Shown: piece by piece, positions 28,855 through 41,200 of the stretch
Numbering within the stretch: position 1 is the first letter of the stretch
Layout of the letters: every line of letters starts with the position of its first letter
Assembly (NCBI RefSeq): GCF_021134715.1
Contig: NC_060024.1
Span: 620,001 to 684,000, forward strand
Length of the DNA stretch: 64,000 bases
Direction of reading: 5' to 3'
Origin: Daphnia pulex
Lineage: Eukaryota > Arthropoda > Branchiopoda > Diplostraca > Daphniidae
Notes under the pieces: generated by a model
The model's input: only the letters and a program-made list of their open reading frames with translations
The model's database searches: none
Told to the model about the DNA's origin: nothing
Program-made: the position numbers and the translations under genes

Positions 28855-29328
28855 GTCCCCTTTGAACGGCTTGATTTGACGTTTTGGGAGCTTGGTCGAC
28901 GTAACTGCGGCTGGAGCTGCTGGCGCTCCTGGTGCAGCTGCTGCCGGAATGGCAGCAATTAGTTGTCGGAACTGGCTGCTTCAAGTTTGACTGCAGCGCC
29001 TCTGCCGGTGTTGTTGGGAGTGAAAGTTTTTCGTCTCTCCTTCCTCTCAGTAGATGGCGTGACGAGCGGTGGGTCGGCTAAGTTTTGGCTCGACCCTCGT
29101 TCACCTAATCACCTTTGGAATGCTGTGTTCCTGTTTGCTGAGAGGAAAGGAAAAGTTTTTGTTATGGAGGTCAGCTTTTGCTTATCTCCCGTTGGATGTA
29201 AGAAGGTTTTTTTTTTGAAGATTGAAAATGTTACAATAAATTAATGGAAGAAAGGCACATCCTGTATTTATCGACGACAAGACGACATTCCTAGAATACA
29301 GTGATGTGGTTGGAACAGTGATGTGAAA

Positions 29329-29916
29329 TTAATTTTCTTTTTGTTGTTCCTCCAGTCTTCGAATCCAGGCGATCCTGGATTTGGATCGTTCTCTGGGGCT
29401 CTCTCTGAAGCTCTCTCTGAGACTCTCTGGCGAGTACATCAGAAGCCCCCTCCCTCTTGATCGGCCTTGCCGTGTTGGCTCTGTTTGTTTAGGTGGTGGC
29501 GGGATGGGGGCTTGTGTCGGCTCTTCGAGTGACAGGCTCTCGTAGAGAATCTGCAGAGTCTCGTCCTCCTCGCTGTCCTCACCTCCAAATGCATCTTCTT
29601 CTCTTTTCTCTTCTGCGCCAACTTCTCCCTCTTCTTCTACTTCGGCGGCTGCCTGGACTGGCGCGATCGGTTGATGTTGTTTGGGGCCGTGAAACAGTCC
29701 CCTGGTGATCCGGAAGTCTTGGACGGGTTGTGCCGAAATTTGTCTGGCAAATTCGGCTCTCTCAGCCGGCGTCGGGAAGTAAGCTCTTGGAGGAGGGGCA
29801 GCTGCGTCTAATAGAGCCAAGGCCCAGCGTAGATTGATTGCCTCTTGTTCCCGTGATGGGGCCGGGATGACAGGGTCGTTAGATGGGACGGCGCACGGGA
29901 CGATCGGCCGGCGCAC
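29329..29916 (-). CDS. Leader ORF of the outer BEL/Pao element, unknown function
   Basis: A single frame of about 195 codons between the 5' LTR and gag, from MRRPIVPCAVPSND to RRLEEQQKEN. The middle is very acidic (Glu-rich), followed by a Pro-rich stretch and an Arg/Ser-rich C-terminus with repeated ESPRERS-type text. No domain recognised. A tandem copy of about 18 bp (CGGCCGGCGCACGGGACGAT type) lies at its start. Confidence 0.55.
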   Translation of the reverse strand: MRRPIVPCAVPSNDPVIPAPSREQEAINLRWALALLDAAAPPPRAYFPTPAERAEFARQISAQPVQDFRITRGLFHGPKQHQPIAPVQAAAEVEEEGEVGAEEKREEDAFGGEDSEEDETLQILYESLSLEEPTQAPIPPPPKQTEPTRQGRSRGRGLLMYSPESLRESFRESPRERSKSRIAWIRRLEEQQKEN

Positions 29917-30610
29917 GGGACGATCGGCCGGTTTCGGTATTCCTCGCGTCGACCTTCCCTCGTGTTTTTATGGAGAGGCTCTCTGATTGGGCCCGTCCAT
30001 GAAGCAATTTCTCCTCTCAGGCGGGCCAAATGCCGCTTTCTTTTTTGTTCGGGCCTAATTTTGATTAAGAAAAGGAGGAGGCCTTGGAGCTCCACTAAAG
30101 TGGAGCGTTGAGAGAAAAGAAGAAAAGGTTAAATTGTGAAAAATGAGATGTGGGAATAACAGAGAGAGAAAAAAAAGGAAAAATATTAATGCAAGAAGAG
30201 ATGGGAGAATTAATTAATTTTCTACTTTCTAAATTTAGTTTAAGTTGATATTAGGGGGAGAGAGAGAGAAGAAAGGGACGTCAATTGCTTTTACTTTTAA
30301 GAAAATCAAAAAATGGGAATGAGAATGATTTTACAGTTGAGTGTGTGTGTGTGTGTGAGGCGCTCAGATTTTCTGACGCCTCAGGCCGCCACGCGGTTTC
30401 TCAAAAAAAGTGCGATGACGGCTAGACGAATAGTCGAAAATCACACACACATATACACTTAACTAAATTGATTGGCATTTTGATAGAGAAGCACAGTTTT
30501 AGTTGATAGAGAGTCAGTGGGTCTTTTGTTACCAAAGAGACCCGAACGCTTTGCCGAGAAGCGTTCTCGTTTCAATCAGTTTCAAAAAAAAAATTGGTTC
30601 AATAAAATAA

Positions 30611-30624
30611 GGTTCGAAGGACCA
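30611..30624 (-). other. Outer BEL/Pao primer binding site (tRNA-Tyr type)
   Basis: TGGTCCTTCGAACC directly abuts the 5' LTR. Its complement ends TTCGAAGGACCA, matching the 3' end of animal tRNA-Tyr (…CTCGAAGGA plus CCA) with one mismatch. Confidence 0.7.
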
Positions 30625-30958
30625 TGTTCGGAAGGGAAGCGTGTCTTAAATTACCTTACCGAATTTAGTTGAAAAGATTAAAGATGATGACACAAGTTTA
30701 GAGATTGTTACGCTGATTGTATTGAGACTGACTGGTTTGATAGATAGATTAAGACAGACAGGCCCGACCCCCTCCAGAATATTTCATTGACACCAGGGGG
30801 GGGGGGAAGGGGCACAAAGAAGTATACAACAATCAAGCGGGTGACAAGGGGCCACCTATCGGGGGCCCCGAAGATTGTATTCCCTTAAATGGGCCGGAAT
30901 CCTGGTTGTTCGGCCGGATCTCGTCGTCGGCCGTTGGGGACGTCTTTCGTTTCCAACA
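30625..30958 (-). repeat. Outer BEL/Pao 5' LTR
   Basis: 334 bp, TG...CA ends, paired with 17922-18252; differences seen by eye are a G-run length change and a base or two. Confidence 0.93.
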
Positions 30959-33900
30959 TGAGCTATACCATCGCAGACGTTTGGTTGAGCGGATGAAAGC
31001 AATGAACGCTTTCCAGATGTTGGGATGAGCTGGTATAGAGGCTAGAGGTCTAGGCCAGTGACCATCCTCAGAGGAACAAGACGTAAGAAATACAAGGCGT
31101 TGTGTAGAGAAGAGAGGGCAGTGAAATAAAAAATGAGAGACTGACTCTGAACCGGCCCCACAATCACACTTTGGAGAAGTGGAAAAATTGAAGCGAAACT
31201 GATGTTCTTTGAGGAAAGAATGGCCAGAGAGGATTTGAGCGACCTGGCGAGTGAGTTGGTTTGGGTGAAGCACAGTTGCTGATTGGACCGTGGGGAAAAA
31301 TTCTCTAGTTAATTGACCATTGTAGCAAGCCTGCCATTCTGTCTGCCATGCATCGCGCACTAGCTTACCGATTGAGTGACGATAAGCAGTTTTGGAGATA
31401 AGAAGTTGTGGGAGGACATTCAGGCCTGAGCCAGGAATGTCGCAACCGGCTAATGCAAGTTGGATGCCCTCAGCAGAGGAGGGCCGGCAGACGACGAGGC
31501 GTAAATTCTCTCGGTAGCGGGCAGTGGCGTCGACACAAAGCCGCTCAACCTCAGAGAGGTGAGGACCGTAGCGAGCAAACGCAAAAGAAGAAATGTGCTG
31601 GGCAAAGATTTCAACCTGCCACCCGCTCTCAACAACATGGCTGGCCTGGATCATAGCGTGAATGATAGTGAGTTGACTGGCATGGTGCAAGCTGTCAGCC
31701 GAAAGTGGGCCATTGGTTACTTTCATAACGTTATTATGACGTGGAGATAATGCAACAGTTGAAGGAGTCGCCACACCGAGAGCTAGCAACAAAAATTCTT
31801 AGAACAGAATCCTTAGTTGAGAGTAATGTGTAAACTTCGCTTGATAGTGTCGGATTTAAAGGAGGGGCCCATGGAGTTCACTAGAGATTAAAGTGGCGGC
31901 GGTTAGAGTCACATTTGAGCAGCGGAGAAAAGGGTAAAAGTTTGCCCGTAAGCCACTTTAGTAAAAGCGCAGAAAAGCATCCAGTACATCTGGAGCTAAA
32001 TCGGAGATGAGTGATCTCTTGTATACGTAAATCAATCGAAAGGATATTTGTTAGAATAAAACATGCCTCCGCGGAGACAGTCTTGAAAGAGCTGGCCAAT
32101 GAAAGCGTAATAGAGCGCTGGAAGGTGCGTACCTGCTTAACGCCTTTTTTAGTGTTAAGAAAAGGGGCCCAGACGGAGCAGCCGTAAAGCAAGATAGGCT
32201 CAATCGCAGAGTGATAAAGAAATTTTAGACGCTTTTTTTCATAGCCCCAGGTGGATTTCAGACCGGATCTCAGTGAAAAGAACGCACGTTTAGCTGAAGC
32301 AATTTTGTTGGCAATGTGCGAGTTCCATTTGAGGCGACAGTCAATAGTTAGACCCAGAAAGAGTGTCTCTACCGATGGGGGGATAAGCATGCCATTTATA
32401 GAGATGCTGAGGTGAGACCAGTCAAAAAGTCTCTTGCACATAATCATAAACACCGTTTTTATTGCATTGAGGGAGAGTTTGCTGGTTAGACACCAGTTGA
32501 CACCTCGTCACACATGGTCTGCAAATTTCGGGTGGCTATGCTAGGGTCTTTATGATATGTGGCCACAGTCAGGTCGACAGCGTAGCCAAGAATCCAGTAC
32601 GGAAATGAACTTGAGGCGCAGGACATAATCAACAAGAACCGACTACAGAAATGGAGAGAGGACCCCACCTTGAGGACAGCCAAGATCAACGTGAAAGGAG
32701 GAGGACGAACCTTCAAGCGAGAGGATTGCCGTGCGGTTGGAGAGAAATTCAAAGACTAGCCGGACCAAATATCTTGGGCAGTTGCGGACAGCAAGCGCAG
32801 AGATAATAGCAGAATGCCAAGCAGCGTTGAATGCACTTTTAATATCGAGAAATACACATGCTGTGACACATTTAGCGTCTCTGCCTTCGTCACAAAAAGA
32901 AATCAAGGAGTGCGCAGCCGTTTCAGTTGATCTGCCTTGAGTGAACCCATGTTGGTTCGGACTCAACCACTGGGAGATCGACGCATGTCAAAGAAGTATA
33001 TTTAAAATGAGCTTTTCAAGGATCTTAGCAAATGTGTTGACAAGGCTAATTGGTCGAAAGCTATTCAGAGTGTCGTAAGCGGGTTTGTTAGGTTTACCGA
33101 TTATGGTCACCTTAACAACCTTCCAACAGCTAGGAAAGTGAGAAAGAGAGTAACATGCATTCATGATGAATAAAAGCTGAACAATTATTTGATTAGAGAT
33201 TGTACATATGATAGCAGTGGAAAGGCCATCGGCTCCAGGAGCAGATTTGAGATTCAGAGAGGCGATAGCATTAGAAAGCTCCTCATGCGAGATTGGAGGA
33301 GAGTTGGATGGTACACAGAATGTCGTGGATGATTGTGAGAAGGAGGCCGCAAAAACTTCGGCCTGTGCGTGTGCCTGCGTAGATGGAGTGGGGGAGGGGA
33401 AAAATGTTCTGCACACTGCTTTAGTATGTCTGTAGGGTTGGAGGAGACCGAGCCGTCAAATGAAATAGAAGATGGAAGGCTGACGTTTGATGATTTGCCT
33501 GATTTGGTCTTTAGGGCAGAGAAAAGGTCACTACTGCTAGGCTGGGAGTCACATAGCTTGTTCCAAGACGAGAGTTTAGCGTTGCGAATTTCCCTCTGAT
33601 AGGTAGCTTTGTGAGCTTTGAACGCCTGCCTGTTAGATTCTGTTCGTTGGACCGACCATAATGTAAAAGCCTGTCGGGATTTGTGACGAAGTACCCAAAG
33701 TTCCTTTGTCCACCAAGGCGTGCTACGAGAGGAGACAGGGATGTAGGTAAGGTCTTTAGAGCTTTTGGCAGCAGAGGAAATGAGAGCAGAGAGTTTTACG
33801 ATCATTTCATCGATAGTAGAGGTAGTCGGATTAGTTTGCAATAAAAGATTCTTCACAGCATCTGCGACTTTTAAGCGAAATTTATCAAGGCAAATACGAG

Positions 33901-34747
33901 AGATGTGGGTAGTAGCATTTGAAGCTCGAGATTGAGCTTGAGCAGTGCCGCAAGCAGATGAGGGGGAGCGATTGATTTCAAAGTATATGTATGGGTGATC
34001 AGAGAAGGACGGAATGGTAGGATAGAACCAGCGTGTGCAGGTAATAGCGCTCCCGGCTAGTGAGATGTCAAGGAATAAGGTGCCAGCAGGAATAAAGTCA
34101 AGATCATCCAGTTGTCGATTGAGAACACGAAGGAAATGATTAGCGATGAGTAATTCAAGTTCTGATCCTCTATTATTAGTGAGCTTGCTGTTCCAAACCT
34201 TGCTTAAAGCATTAGAGTCGACTAAGACGATGGACAGTTTAATGAAAAGGCAGCTGAGATCAGTGCTGAACTGATCGGCAATGTTTTTAATGGAGGGACG
34301 AAGATAAGTGGAAAGGAAACGAAAGGTGCCATGAGCAGAATGTAAGTCCACTGCAGCGATATGGTTAGAGCGACTTCGATCGATTGCCCGACAAGACTTG
34401 GCAAGAGAAAGCTTAACTAAAATCGCAGCACCGTAGGCATGCTCTTGCGAGAGACAGTGGAATGCAACATAGCCTGGTGAAATATTGATATTAGAGGGAG
34501 TCTGGTGGCTTTTGGCGAATGGTTCTTGAATCAGAACAATGTCTAACACGTTTTCGACAATGATTTGGGCGAGAGAAGACGAGGCAACCCTTGAGTGGCG
34601 GAGATTCACCTGTAAGCACCGAAACAGACTGTTTGTTGAACTAGGAGACACACGCATTAGCTTTTCTCCATTTTGGCCCTGTACCTCGCCACCGCTTTCA
34701 TTTGGGTGGGACAAAACCGATCTCCAGATTGGTGGGCACCACCACAA
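30959..34747 (-). pseudogene. LINE ORF2 (endonuclease, reverse transcriptase, zinc knuckle)
   Basis: The endonuclease starts at LQVNLRHSRVASSSL with VLIQEP, as in R1/LOA/Jockey relatives. RT blocks follow: SAPGADGLS, FRPISLVNTFAKILE (about 33.0-33.4 kb), QHGFTQGRSTETA and GCPQGGVLSPFL (about 32.65-32.97 kb). The catalytic box reads GYAVDLTV instead of GYADDLTV (about 32573-32590), so a metal-binding Asp is lost. The C-terminus has CDCGAGSESVSHFLFHC. There are at least four frame changes and one stop between blocks. I see no RNase H domain. No activity expected. Confidence 0.75.
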
Positions 34748-35985
34748 TTAATACATTTTCTGTTCAGAGAATTACAATCGCGAGTAAGGTGTGCGCCTGC
34801 GCATTTACCACAGCTTGGGTTAGAGGCGCGGCAGGAGGCCTGAACGTGACCATAACCTTGGCATTTAAAACAGCGACGAACCTCACGGTCTAAAAGAATT
34901 TCAACAATGCGAGCAGTAGTATTTAAAAAAATCAAGTTCAGCTTCAGCCAGAGCGAGATCTCTGGCTACCTTGCAGTTGAACATAGTTTTTACGTGCCCT
35001 TTTTGGGAGTCGGATTTTGCGAACAGTTGGGACACAGACTCAATTTTTCCTTTCAGGCCACGATTCCTTAAGATCAACTCTTCCTTAAGGCTGGGTAGGT
35101 AGCTAAGATTGACAAAAAGGGCAACAGCCGGGAAAAATTTAGATGGACGTGAATCAGAGTTAAAAACATTGATACTGTCTGGCCCGGCTTTGGATTCCAA
35201 GATGGTTTTGGCTCGATCGAGGTCAGCTGGATCAGCTAATCGGACGATGATGTTGTTGTCTTTTTGTCTGACAGAGGCAGAAACAGGGCCACCACCACTG
35301 GAACCAAGCAGCTCCTCCATGCTGGCGAGAGACATGCGATCAGCAGGCTTTGCAGATGTGGCGTAGCTGGCAACGAGAACGGGTGCTTGTTGGCCTTTTA
35401 CGGCTTGAGAGTAAGTCGATGTGGACGGCAGTGGAGTATCACTGGAAGATGGCGGATTAGAAGATGAGGATTGCTGATTCATGTATTGTAGGGTCATCGA
35501 GTCCGCGTAGGCTAGTTTGACGTGAATCAACTCAGCTTCCAGCTTGGCGATGTGGTCGTGTTGAGCCTTTGCAAGGTCGAGAGCAGCACGGAGTTTAGAG
35601 CTGACGGCTTCTTTGGAGAGTGAGTCAAGATGGAGCACTCAGGATCTTCAGTGAAGCTGGAGAGATCCTCGTAACGAGTTTTCTTGGAGTCAGACATAGA
35701 CTCGTCGATGCTGGAGTTAGCTGACAGCTGGCGTTTTGACTTGGTGACAGATTTTGGGGTGGATAATGTCTCAGTTTCTATAGACGGCTGGGAAGATGCT
35801 TGAATAATGCTGTTGATGAGGGAGGCATTCTTGCTGTGGGCCTTCTGGGAGTCTTGAAAGCATGGCTTGCTACAATATTTAGAATCTTTTTTCCCGTTGT
35901 ATGGCTTTTGACAGAAGATACAGTTGCGTTTTGGCTGGGTTGACGATTCTGCCCCAGAGATATCGCCACCGTCGCCCTTACTCAT
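34657..35985 (-). pseudogene. LINE ORF1 (gag-like, CCHC knuckles)
   Basis: The start MSKGDGGDISG is followed by an N-terminal CX2C...C type segment (CIFCQKPYNG...YCSKPC), a Ser-rich linker, a coiled segment and an RRM-like region. The end has three knuckles: CFKCQGYGHVQASC, CGKCAGAHLTRDC and CINCGGAHQSGDRFC. The reading moves between frames at about 35630 and again at about 34930, so it cannot be made as one protein. This ORF1 type packages LINE RNA. Confidence 0.75.
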
Positions 35986-36000
35986 GTTGGTGGCTGGGCC

Positions 36001-36881
36001 AATGTCACTTGTGACAAAATATTACAGCGTACGAGAAAAAAATAAAATGACTGACACCGTGAGCAGGAGATTGCCGGCAGTAGAACAACTCAAAAATATG
36101 GCCAGGAGATTAAGAACTCACGAAATTACCCGAAGGGTTACTGGTCAAAGTTTCGTTTGCAGTATGGTTTACATGGGCACCCTCAGTTCTCGTAACACTA
36201 CATAGATGGATGCACTAGTTTTTGGCAATTATTGATTGTAATCAACAATTTTATTGCATTTCAATGGCAGTAATCGGTAGCTTACAATTTTTTACATCTA
36301 TTCTGAAAATTTGGCTGCAATCGATTCAGGCATTTGATCAAACGGAGTTCTGGTTACTTTTTGACAGAATTTCAATAGCTGTTATAGCAGACGATAATAC
36401 AGAGACATGTGACAGGGATATAAACGTAACGTGACAATCGACTACTATTGTATGATAGAATAGAAGGCACTGTATGTTATCACCGAACGCTATCAATCTC
36501 CAGTAACAGAAGTGCTGATAGGTAGTTACTTAAATTTAATTTTAACAAGATCCGGTGTGACGTGGGGTGGCGGGGCGAAGCCTCCGCCGCACCAAAGTCA
36601 CGCCTTACCCTTACGCCGCGCCATATCATATTAGGTTTTTTTGGAATTTAATTTTTATTTAATGTTTGGATAGAAACATGCGGAAATATTCTTTTAATCT
36701 CTTTCTCGATTTTTGCTTATTACAATCTTCCGGAAACTAAGGGCATAAATTTTTTTTAAATGTTATTAATCCATCTTAATAATAGGCCTACCTTTATAAC
36801 AGAATATTTTTATTATTCTATAACTATTCTATAGCTCTGTCTTTGTAAAACTATACCAATACTACTATACCAACTAGAATA
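36001..36881. other. Non-coding spacer 5' of the LINE
   Basis: AT-rich, perhaps partly LINE 5' UTR near 36.0-36.2 kb. One GC-rich island at about 36553-36606 can fold (GTGTGAC/GTCACGC and GGTGGCGG/CCGCCGCACC). No gene seen. Confidence 0.4.
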
Positions 36882-37405
36882 CCCTTAACATTCCCTTCGG
36901 GTACGTACGCTGCCTACAGTGGTGAAAGAAAATATGGGAGAGATAAAAACACTCGTTCAGTTGGAGTAAGGGGTATGATTTTGTTGAAATACCATTTGGT
37001 ACATACACAGAATGTGTATCACAGTATAACCATATTAGGTACACTGTGGATGAAACTGCAAAAAAATATCTCAATTTCCATTACTTCCAAATATTTCTTC
37101 TATATTGTATGAACAGTAGGTCAAGTGGTCAGAGAGTTGAACTATAGAACCGAAGGTTAGTAGCTCAAATCTGGGGTGAGACTTTTTTTAAATCTCTAAT
37201 AGAAATTATATCCAGAGATGGATGCAATTTAAGGATACTGTGTATACGCTAACCGGTATATCCAAGGGACATACAAATGATACGTGCGGGGAAGGGGAAA
37301 TAAGGATAAACATGAAGCATTCCATGGATATGCTGTTTGTATCTCCCGTATCCTTGTGAGTACGCTTCAGTCATATCCATGGTATACATCGCTGTGTTAG
37401 AAGGG
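36882..37405. mobile_element. Inverted-repeat element with tRNA-like core, copy 2
   Basis: 524 bp. The right part matches 23530-23985 closely (ACCATTTGGTACATACACAG, TATCTCAATTTCCATTAC, CCATGGATATGCTG). It keeps the tRNA-like stretch (about 37107-37182) and the terminal hairpin. The right end CTGTGTTAGAAGGG matches copy 1. The left end (CCCTTAACATTCCC) is a poorer match. Flanking TA on both sides may be a target duplication. Confidence 0.6.
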
Positions 37406-38210
37406 TATGTACCTAAACGAAGCAACATTTATAAATCCCCATTATTTTTTTTAAATCGGCAGTTTTTTGCCAAATAAAATATTTTTCACAAATTAAAAAG
37501 TGTACCAAAGTGCCCACTATGTAGCCGAAATAATTTTCCTCTTAGACAATTTTTTTATTTATTTTATACATATTAGCTGATGCGCATTATCTTATTAACC
37601 TATCTTATTTATTTCTTAACAACTTATCGGTTATTAGATATAATAAAGGGATTTATCGTCATACGGTTATAGTTATAGATTGAATAAATAACGAAAAATA
37701 TATATGGATACTAAGATGTGAATGCCAGTCAGCAGTTATTTGTCTTCTTTTACCGGCTTTTACGTATTCGAAAATTAGACTAAGTTATAAAACGTATTAA
37801 CCATATACACAAAAGAAAGCCGCACGTTTGCAATATACAAATATGCCCCTGCCAGTTAGTAACCAGCAAGCCCTAGCTAGCAGTTAACCCGTTATATTTA
37901 AGACACTAAAGCGCTAGTCAGTTCTCAGCGCGTTACGAGTTAATCCCTCCAGCTGTCCCCTCAGCCAGTGCAAAACTAACTGTCTACGGATATACGGCAC
38001 AGTTTTTTTTAGTATGGGAATTGCTAGTAAGAGCTAGCAAGGACCCCTCTTTAGCTGTCTAAATTTTCGTACGGGTTATTTAGTATTAATTTTTAAGTAA
38101 AAGGCATTTTGTTTTCAAAGACAATATCCTGCCCCGAGGAAAGAGAACCCCGCGCCACCCCTTTGTCTCCTCTTAGTCTCTTCCTTAGTCTCTTCTTTCC
38201 ATTCTTCCCT
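37406..38210. other. Spacer before the broken BEL/Pao copy
   Basis: AT-rich, no gene. It could contain the 5' LTR of the plus-strand BEL/Pao fossil, but no second copy is present in the window to prove it. Confidence 0.3.
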
Positions 38211-41200
38211 TGGGGCAGGAAATGGCGACATTTTTTTGTAAACACGGTAGGGAAGTTAACAAAAAATTAATAAACAATTTCGGAAGCTGGCTTTGTCATC
38301 GAGCCACTGCATTGCAGCAGATCAGACGACGTCATTCACGAAGAATAATGCTGATACCCGTTGTGATTTTCGTCGAAACGCACGCACCATCAAGGAACGT
38401 CGAGAGCCGGATTTAAGCAAAAATATCCCAGCAAACCATTTTGCTTCAAGTGCGAAAAGGATCATCGGCTCGTCGAGTGCAACGAGTTTAAGGAGCTCTC
38501 CATCGGGGAGAGAGTATCTTTCTGCGTCCGTCATCATCTTTGCTTTTTCTGTTTTAGCACCAAGCACGTCCTGGGTGATTGCCCTATCAAGAAGCCGTGC
38601 AAACATGAAGACTGCCGATATACTCATCACGAATTGCTACACGACTCCGACCAGCTTCCAGTCCGGTAGGTTAAACCTTCATCAGCTCAATCTGGGCGAC
38701 AAAGTGTCAACCTCGGGATGACACGGTTGGAGATTCGATCAGGTGATGGGAGATCTTCATCGATGGTGAACATCCTCGTAGACGAGGGAAGCGACTCGAC
38801 GCTCGTGACGAGCTCTTCCGCGAGAAAATTGAATTTGCAAGGAAAGATGCAGATATTGGAAGTGGATGGAGTTGGAGGCGAAATCACTCGCCGCAAGTCA
38901 AAGAGGGTCAAATTTATTTTGATCACGGACGATTACCTCAATTCAGCCCCATCAGTCGACGCAGGCGTCCGAGACTGTCTGCTTAATGCCGATCTGAAGT
39001 TGCAGCGATGGATTTCTAATTCTCATGAGTTTATCCGAAATCTAACAGGAGGAGACGGTCCGTCTCCTATGCCTCAGGTCCACTCTTTATCACCAGACAC
39101 GGAAGAGAAGGTTTTGGGAATTATGTGAAGAACCAACACGGATACCCTCGGCTTCAAGGTAGTCAACCGGCCAACATTTGATTTCACCCGGGTGGAGCTC
39201 ATCAGTCGAGTAGCCAGCGTCTTTGACCTCCTGGGAACCGCCTCACCATTGATTGTGAAGGCAAAAATACGACTCAGAGAGCTCAGCACAAAAGGAGTAA
39301 ATTGGACCGACACAATCGAGGGAGATGATCATCATTGGTGGCAAGCGTGGTTCAGAGCCCTGCAGTTGCTGACAAAAATAGAAGTTCCGAGGTGCCTCTT
39401 CCCAGATGGTCCCTTTATTGTTTCATCTGAGATGCTTCGAAGAAGCATACGCGGCCGTCATCTACATTCAAACGTCTATTCCCACAAGGAACCGGAAGTG
39501 GTGGTGCGTCAAGTCAAGGCAGTCAACAAGATCGCTCCGAAAAAGAGCATTTTCCGTACCGAAGCTTGAGATCAACGCTGCTTTATTAGGAGCCAGAGTC
39601 GCTAGAACAATAAGAGACTCTCTACCAGTCAAGATTTCCCGTCGCATATTCTGGACAGGTAGCAGCACCTTTCGTAACTGGATACGAGCCACAGCTGCAT
39701 ATTATCAAGTTTTCGAATGTAACAGGATTGGAGAGATTCAGTCTCTCACGGACGCGGATGAATGGCGATTCGTCCCAGGAATATTGAATCCGGCGGATGC
39801 AGCCATCCGTTCAACATTGGAAGGAGATATTTTTCCTCCCGCTTGGTTAGTCGGCCCGGAGTTTGTCTTACAAGCAGAGTGGAAATGGCCCACGGATCTA
39901 CCGTGGATGGTGATCAACGATGAGATACGAGCCGCTCGTCCATTCACCGCTACCCAAATCGTGACGACGGATTGGTCCAGTGTTCATCTTACGCAAGAGA
40001 ATATTCCAGCTCTGCGTCGTCTGAAAGACGATTTTTTAGATCTCATCAAGAAATGTCAAGCTGAATCCTTCAGTGAGGAGCTGCGCAGATTTCAGAAGAA
40101 GAAGTCTCTTTACTCTACTTCTTCCATCCTAGCCCTGGCGCCAATTCGCAGTGAAGATGGACTCCTTCGTCTAGGCGGCCGAGCTGAAAAATCCAAATTA
40201 CCTGAAGACCAGCTACATGTGCCTCTCCTGTCAGGTCAGCATCCTCTGGCGGAGAAAATCGTGAAGGCGTTCCATGAGAATCTCAAACATGTCGGAACCG
40301 ATTTCCTCCTAAGTTACATCCGCCAAAATTTCTGGATAACATGAGTCATGAGTTGGTCAAGAAAGTACGCCGGGACTGCGTCGTCTGCAGACGTAATCGA
40401 GCTCAGCCCTGCGAACAGATGATGGCCGATCTTACCAAATTGCGTCTAGATTTCGGCACTCTACCTTTTACTAGGACGGCTGTTGAGTTGTTTGGACCAT
40501 TGGAGATTGGCTTATACCGAAATCGGACGGCAAAACGATGGGGGGTTTTATACACATGCCTCTTCACCCGAGCCATCTTTTTGGACCTTGTACAGTCTCT
40601 GTCATCGATGGATTTCCTCCTCTCAATGAGAACATTCATCGCTATGTTCCGCAGCCCCAAGTTCTTCATTCTGACAACGGAACAAATTTCGTCGGCGCAG
40701 AAAGAGAGTTGCGCGAGGCCGCCGAGGTCTTAAACGCATCAGAAGAAATTCCTTAGTTCATGCACTGTTCCAGCATTCAATGAACCTTTCAGCCTCCGCG
40801 GACGCCACATTAATTTTGACGGTGCGCACGAGTCTTTGGTGAAATCTACCAAACGGGTGCTTTACAACGCCTTGGATCAAGAGAAAGGGAATTTTCGTCA
40901 TTCGACGGAAGAACTCCTACGGACTTTGCTGTTTAAAGTCGCTGGGTTGCTGAACACCCGTCCTCTCACATACGTCAGCTCAGACCCGGCGGATTTTCGC
41001 CCTCTGACACCTAACGACTTTTTGAATCGAGCACCGACGGCTCATCCACCAGCTGGAGTGTTTGACGATGCTCCACCTCGAGATCAATACAAATATCTCC
41101 AACGTACTCTGAATCTCTTTTGGGATTTATGGAAGACTGTCTATTTACAATCCCTGGCGTCTCGGAAGAAATGGAAATTCCGCGACCGAATTTGGCAGTC

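Larger units (their letters stand above)
17922..30958 (-). mobile_element. Outer BEL/Pao LTR retrotransposon (with nested insertion)
   Basis: LTRs at 17922-18252 and 30625-30958 begin TGTTCGGAAGG and end TTTCCAACA. The flanks carry the 5-bp duplication TGAGC (17917-17921, 30959-30963). The LTRs are nearly identical, so the insertion is young. Parts on the minus strand: 5' LTR 30625-30958, primer site 30611-30624, an acidic leader ORF (29329-29916), gag with CCHC knuckles and protease (about 27.6-28.9 kb), reverse transcriptase with YVDD and RNase H (about 25.5-27.1 kb), integrase (about 24.0-25.2 kb) and, beyond the nested insertion, the integrase C-terminal domain (about 18.3-18.9 kb). Broken: split by the nested insertion and with a few other breaks. 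Confidence 0.93.
17456..36000 (-). mobile_element. Non-LTR retrotransposon (LINE, R1/LOA-like), decayed and split by nested insertions
   Basis: On the minus strand the order is ORF1 with three CCHC knuckles (34657-35985), then ORF2 with an APE-type endonuclease, reverse transcriptase and C-terminal zinc knuckle (30959-34747). The ORF2 frame ends ...RWYSS at 30959, and its stop TAG lies at 17914-17916 on the far side of a 13-kb BEL/Pao insertion, so that element entered at the very end of ORF2. Bases below 17914 would be the 3' UTR; an AT microsatellite at 17457-17468 may be the tail. The 5' limit near 36000 is approximate. The copy is old: ORF1 and ORF2 are each spread over two or more frames. 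Confidence 0.75.

Noticed and set aside
37406-38210. 5' LTR of the plus-strand BEL/Pao copy
   Set aside because: Plausible by position, but no second copy exists in the window, so it is not claimed as an LTR.
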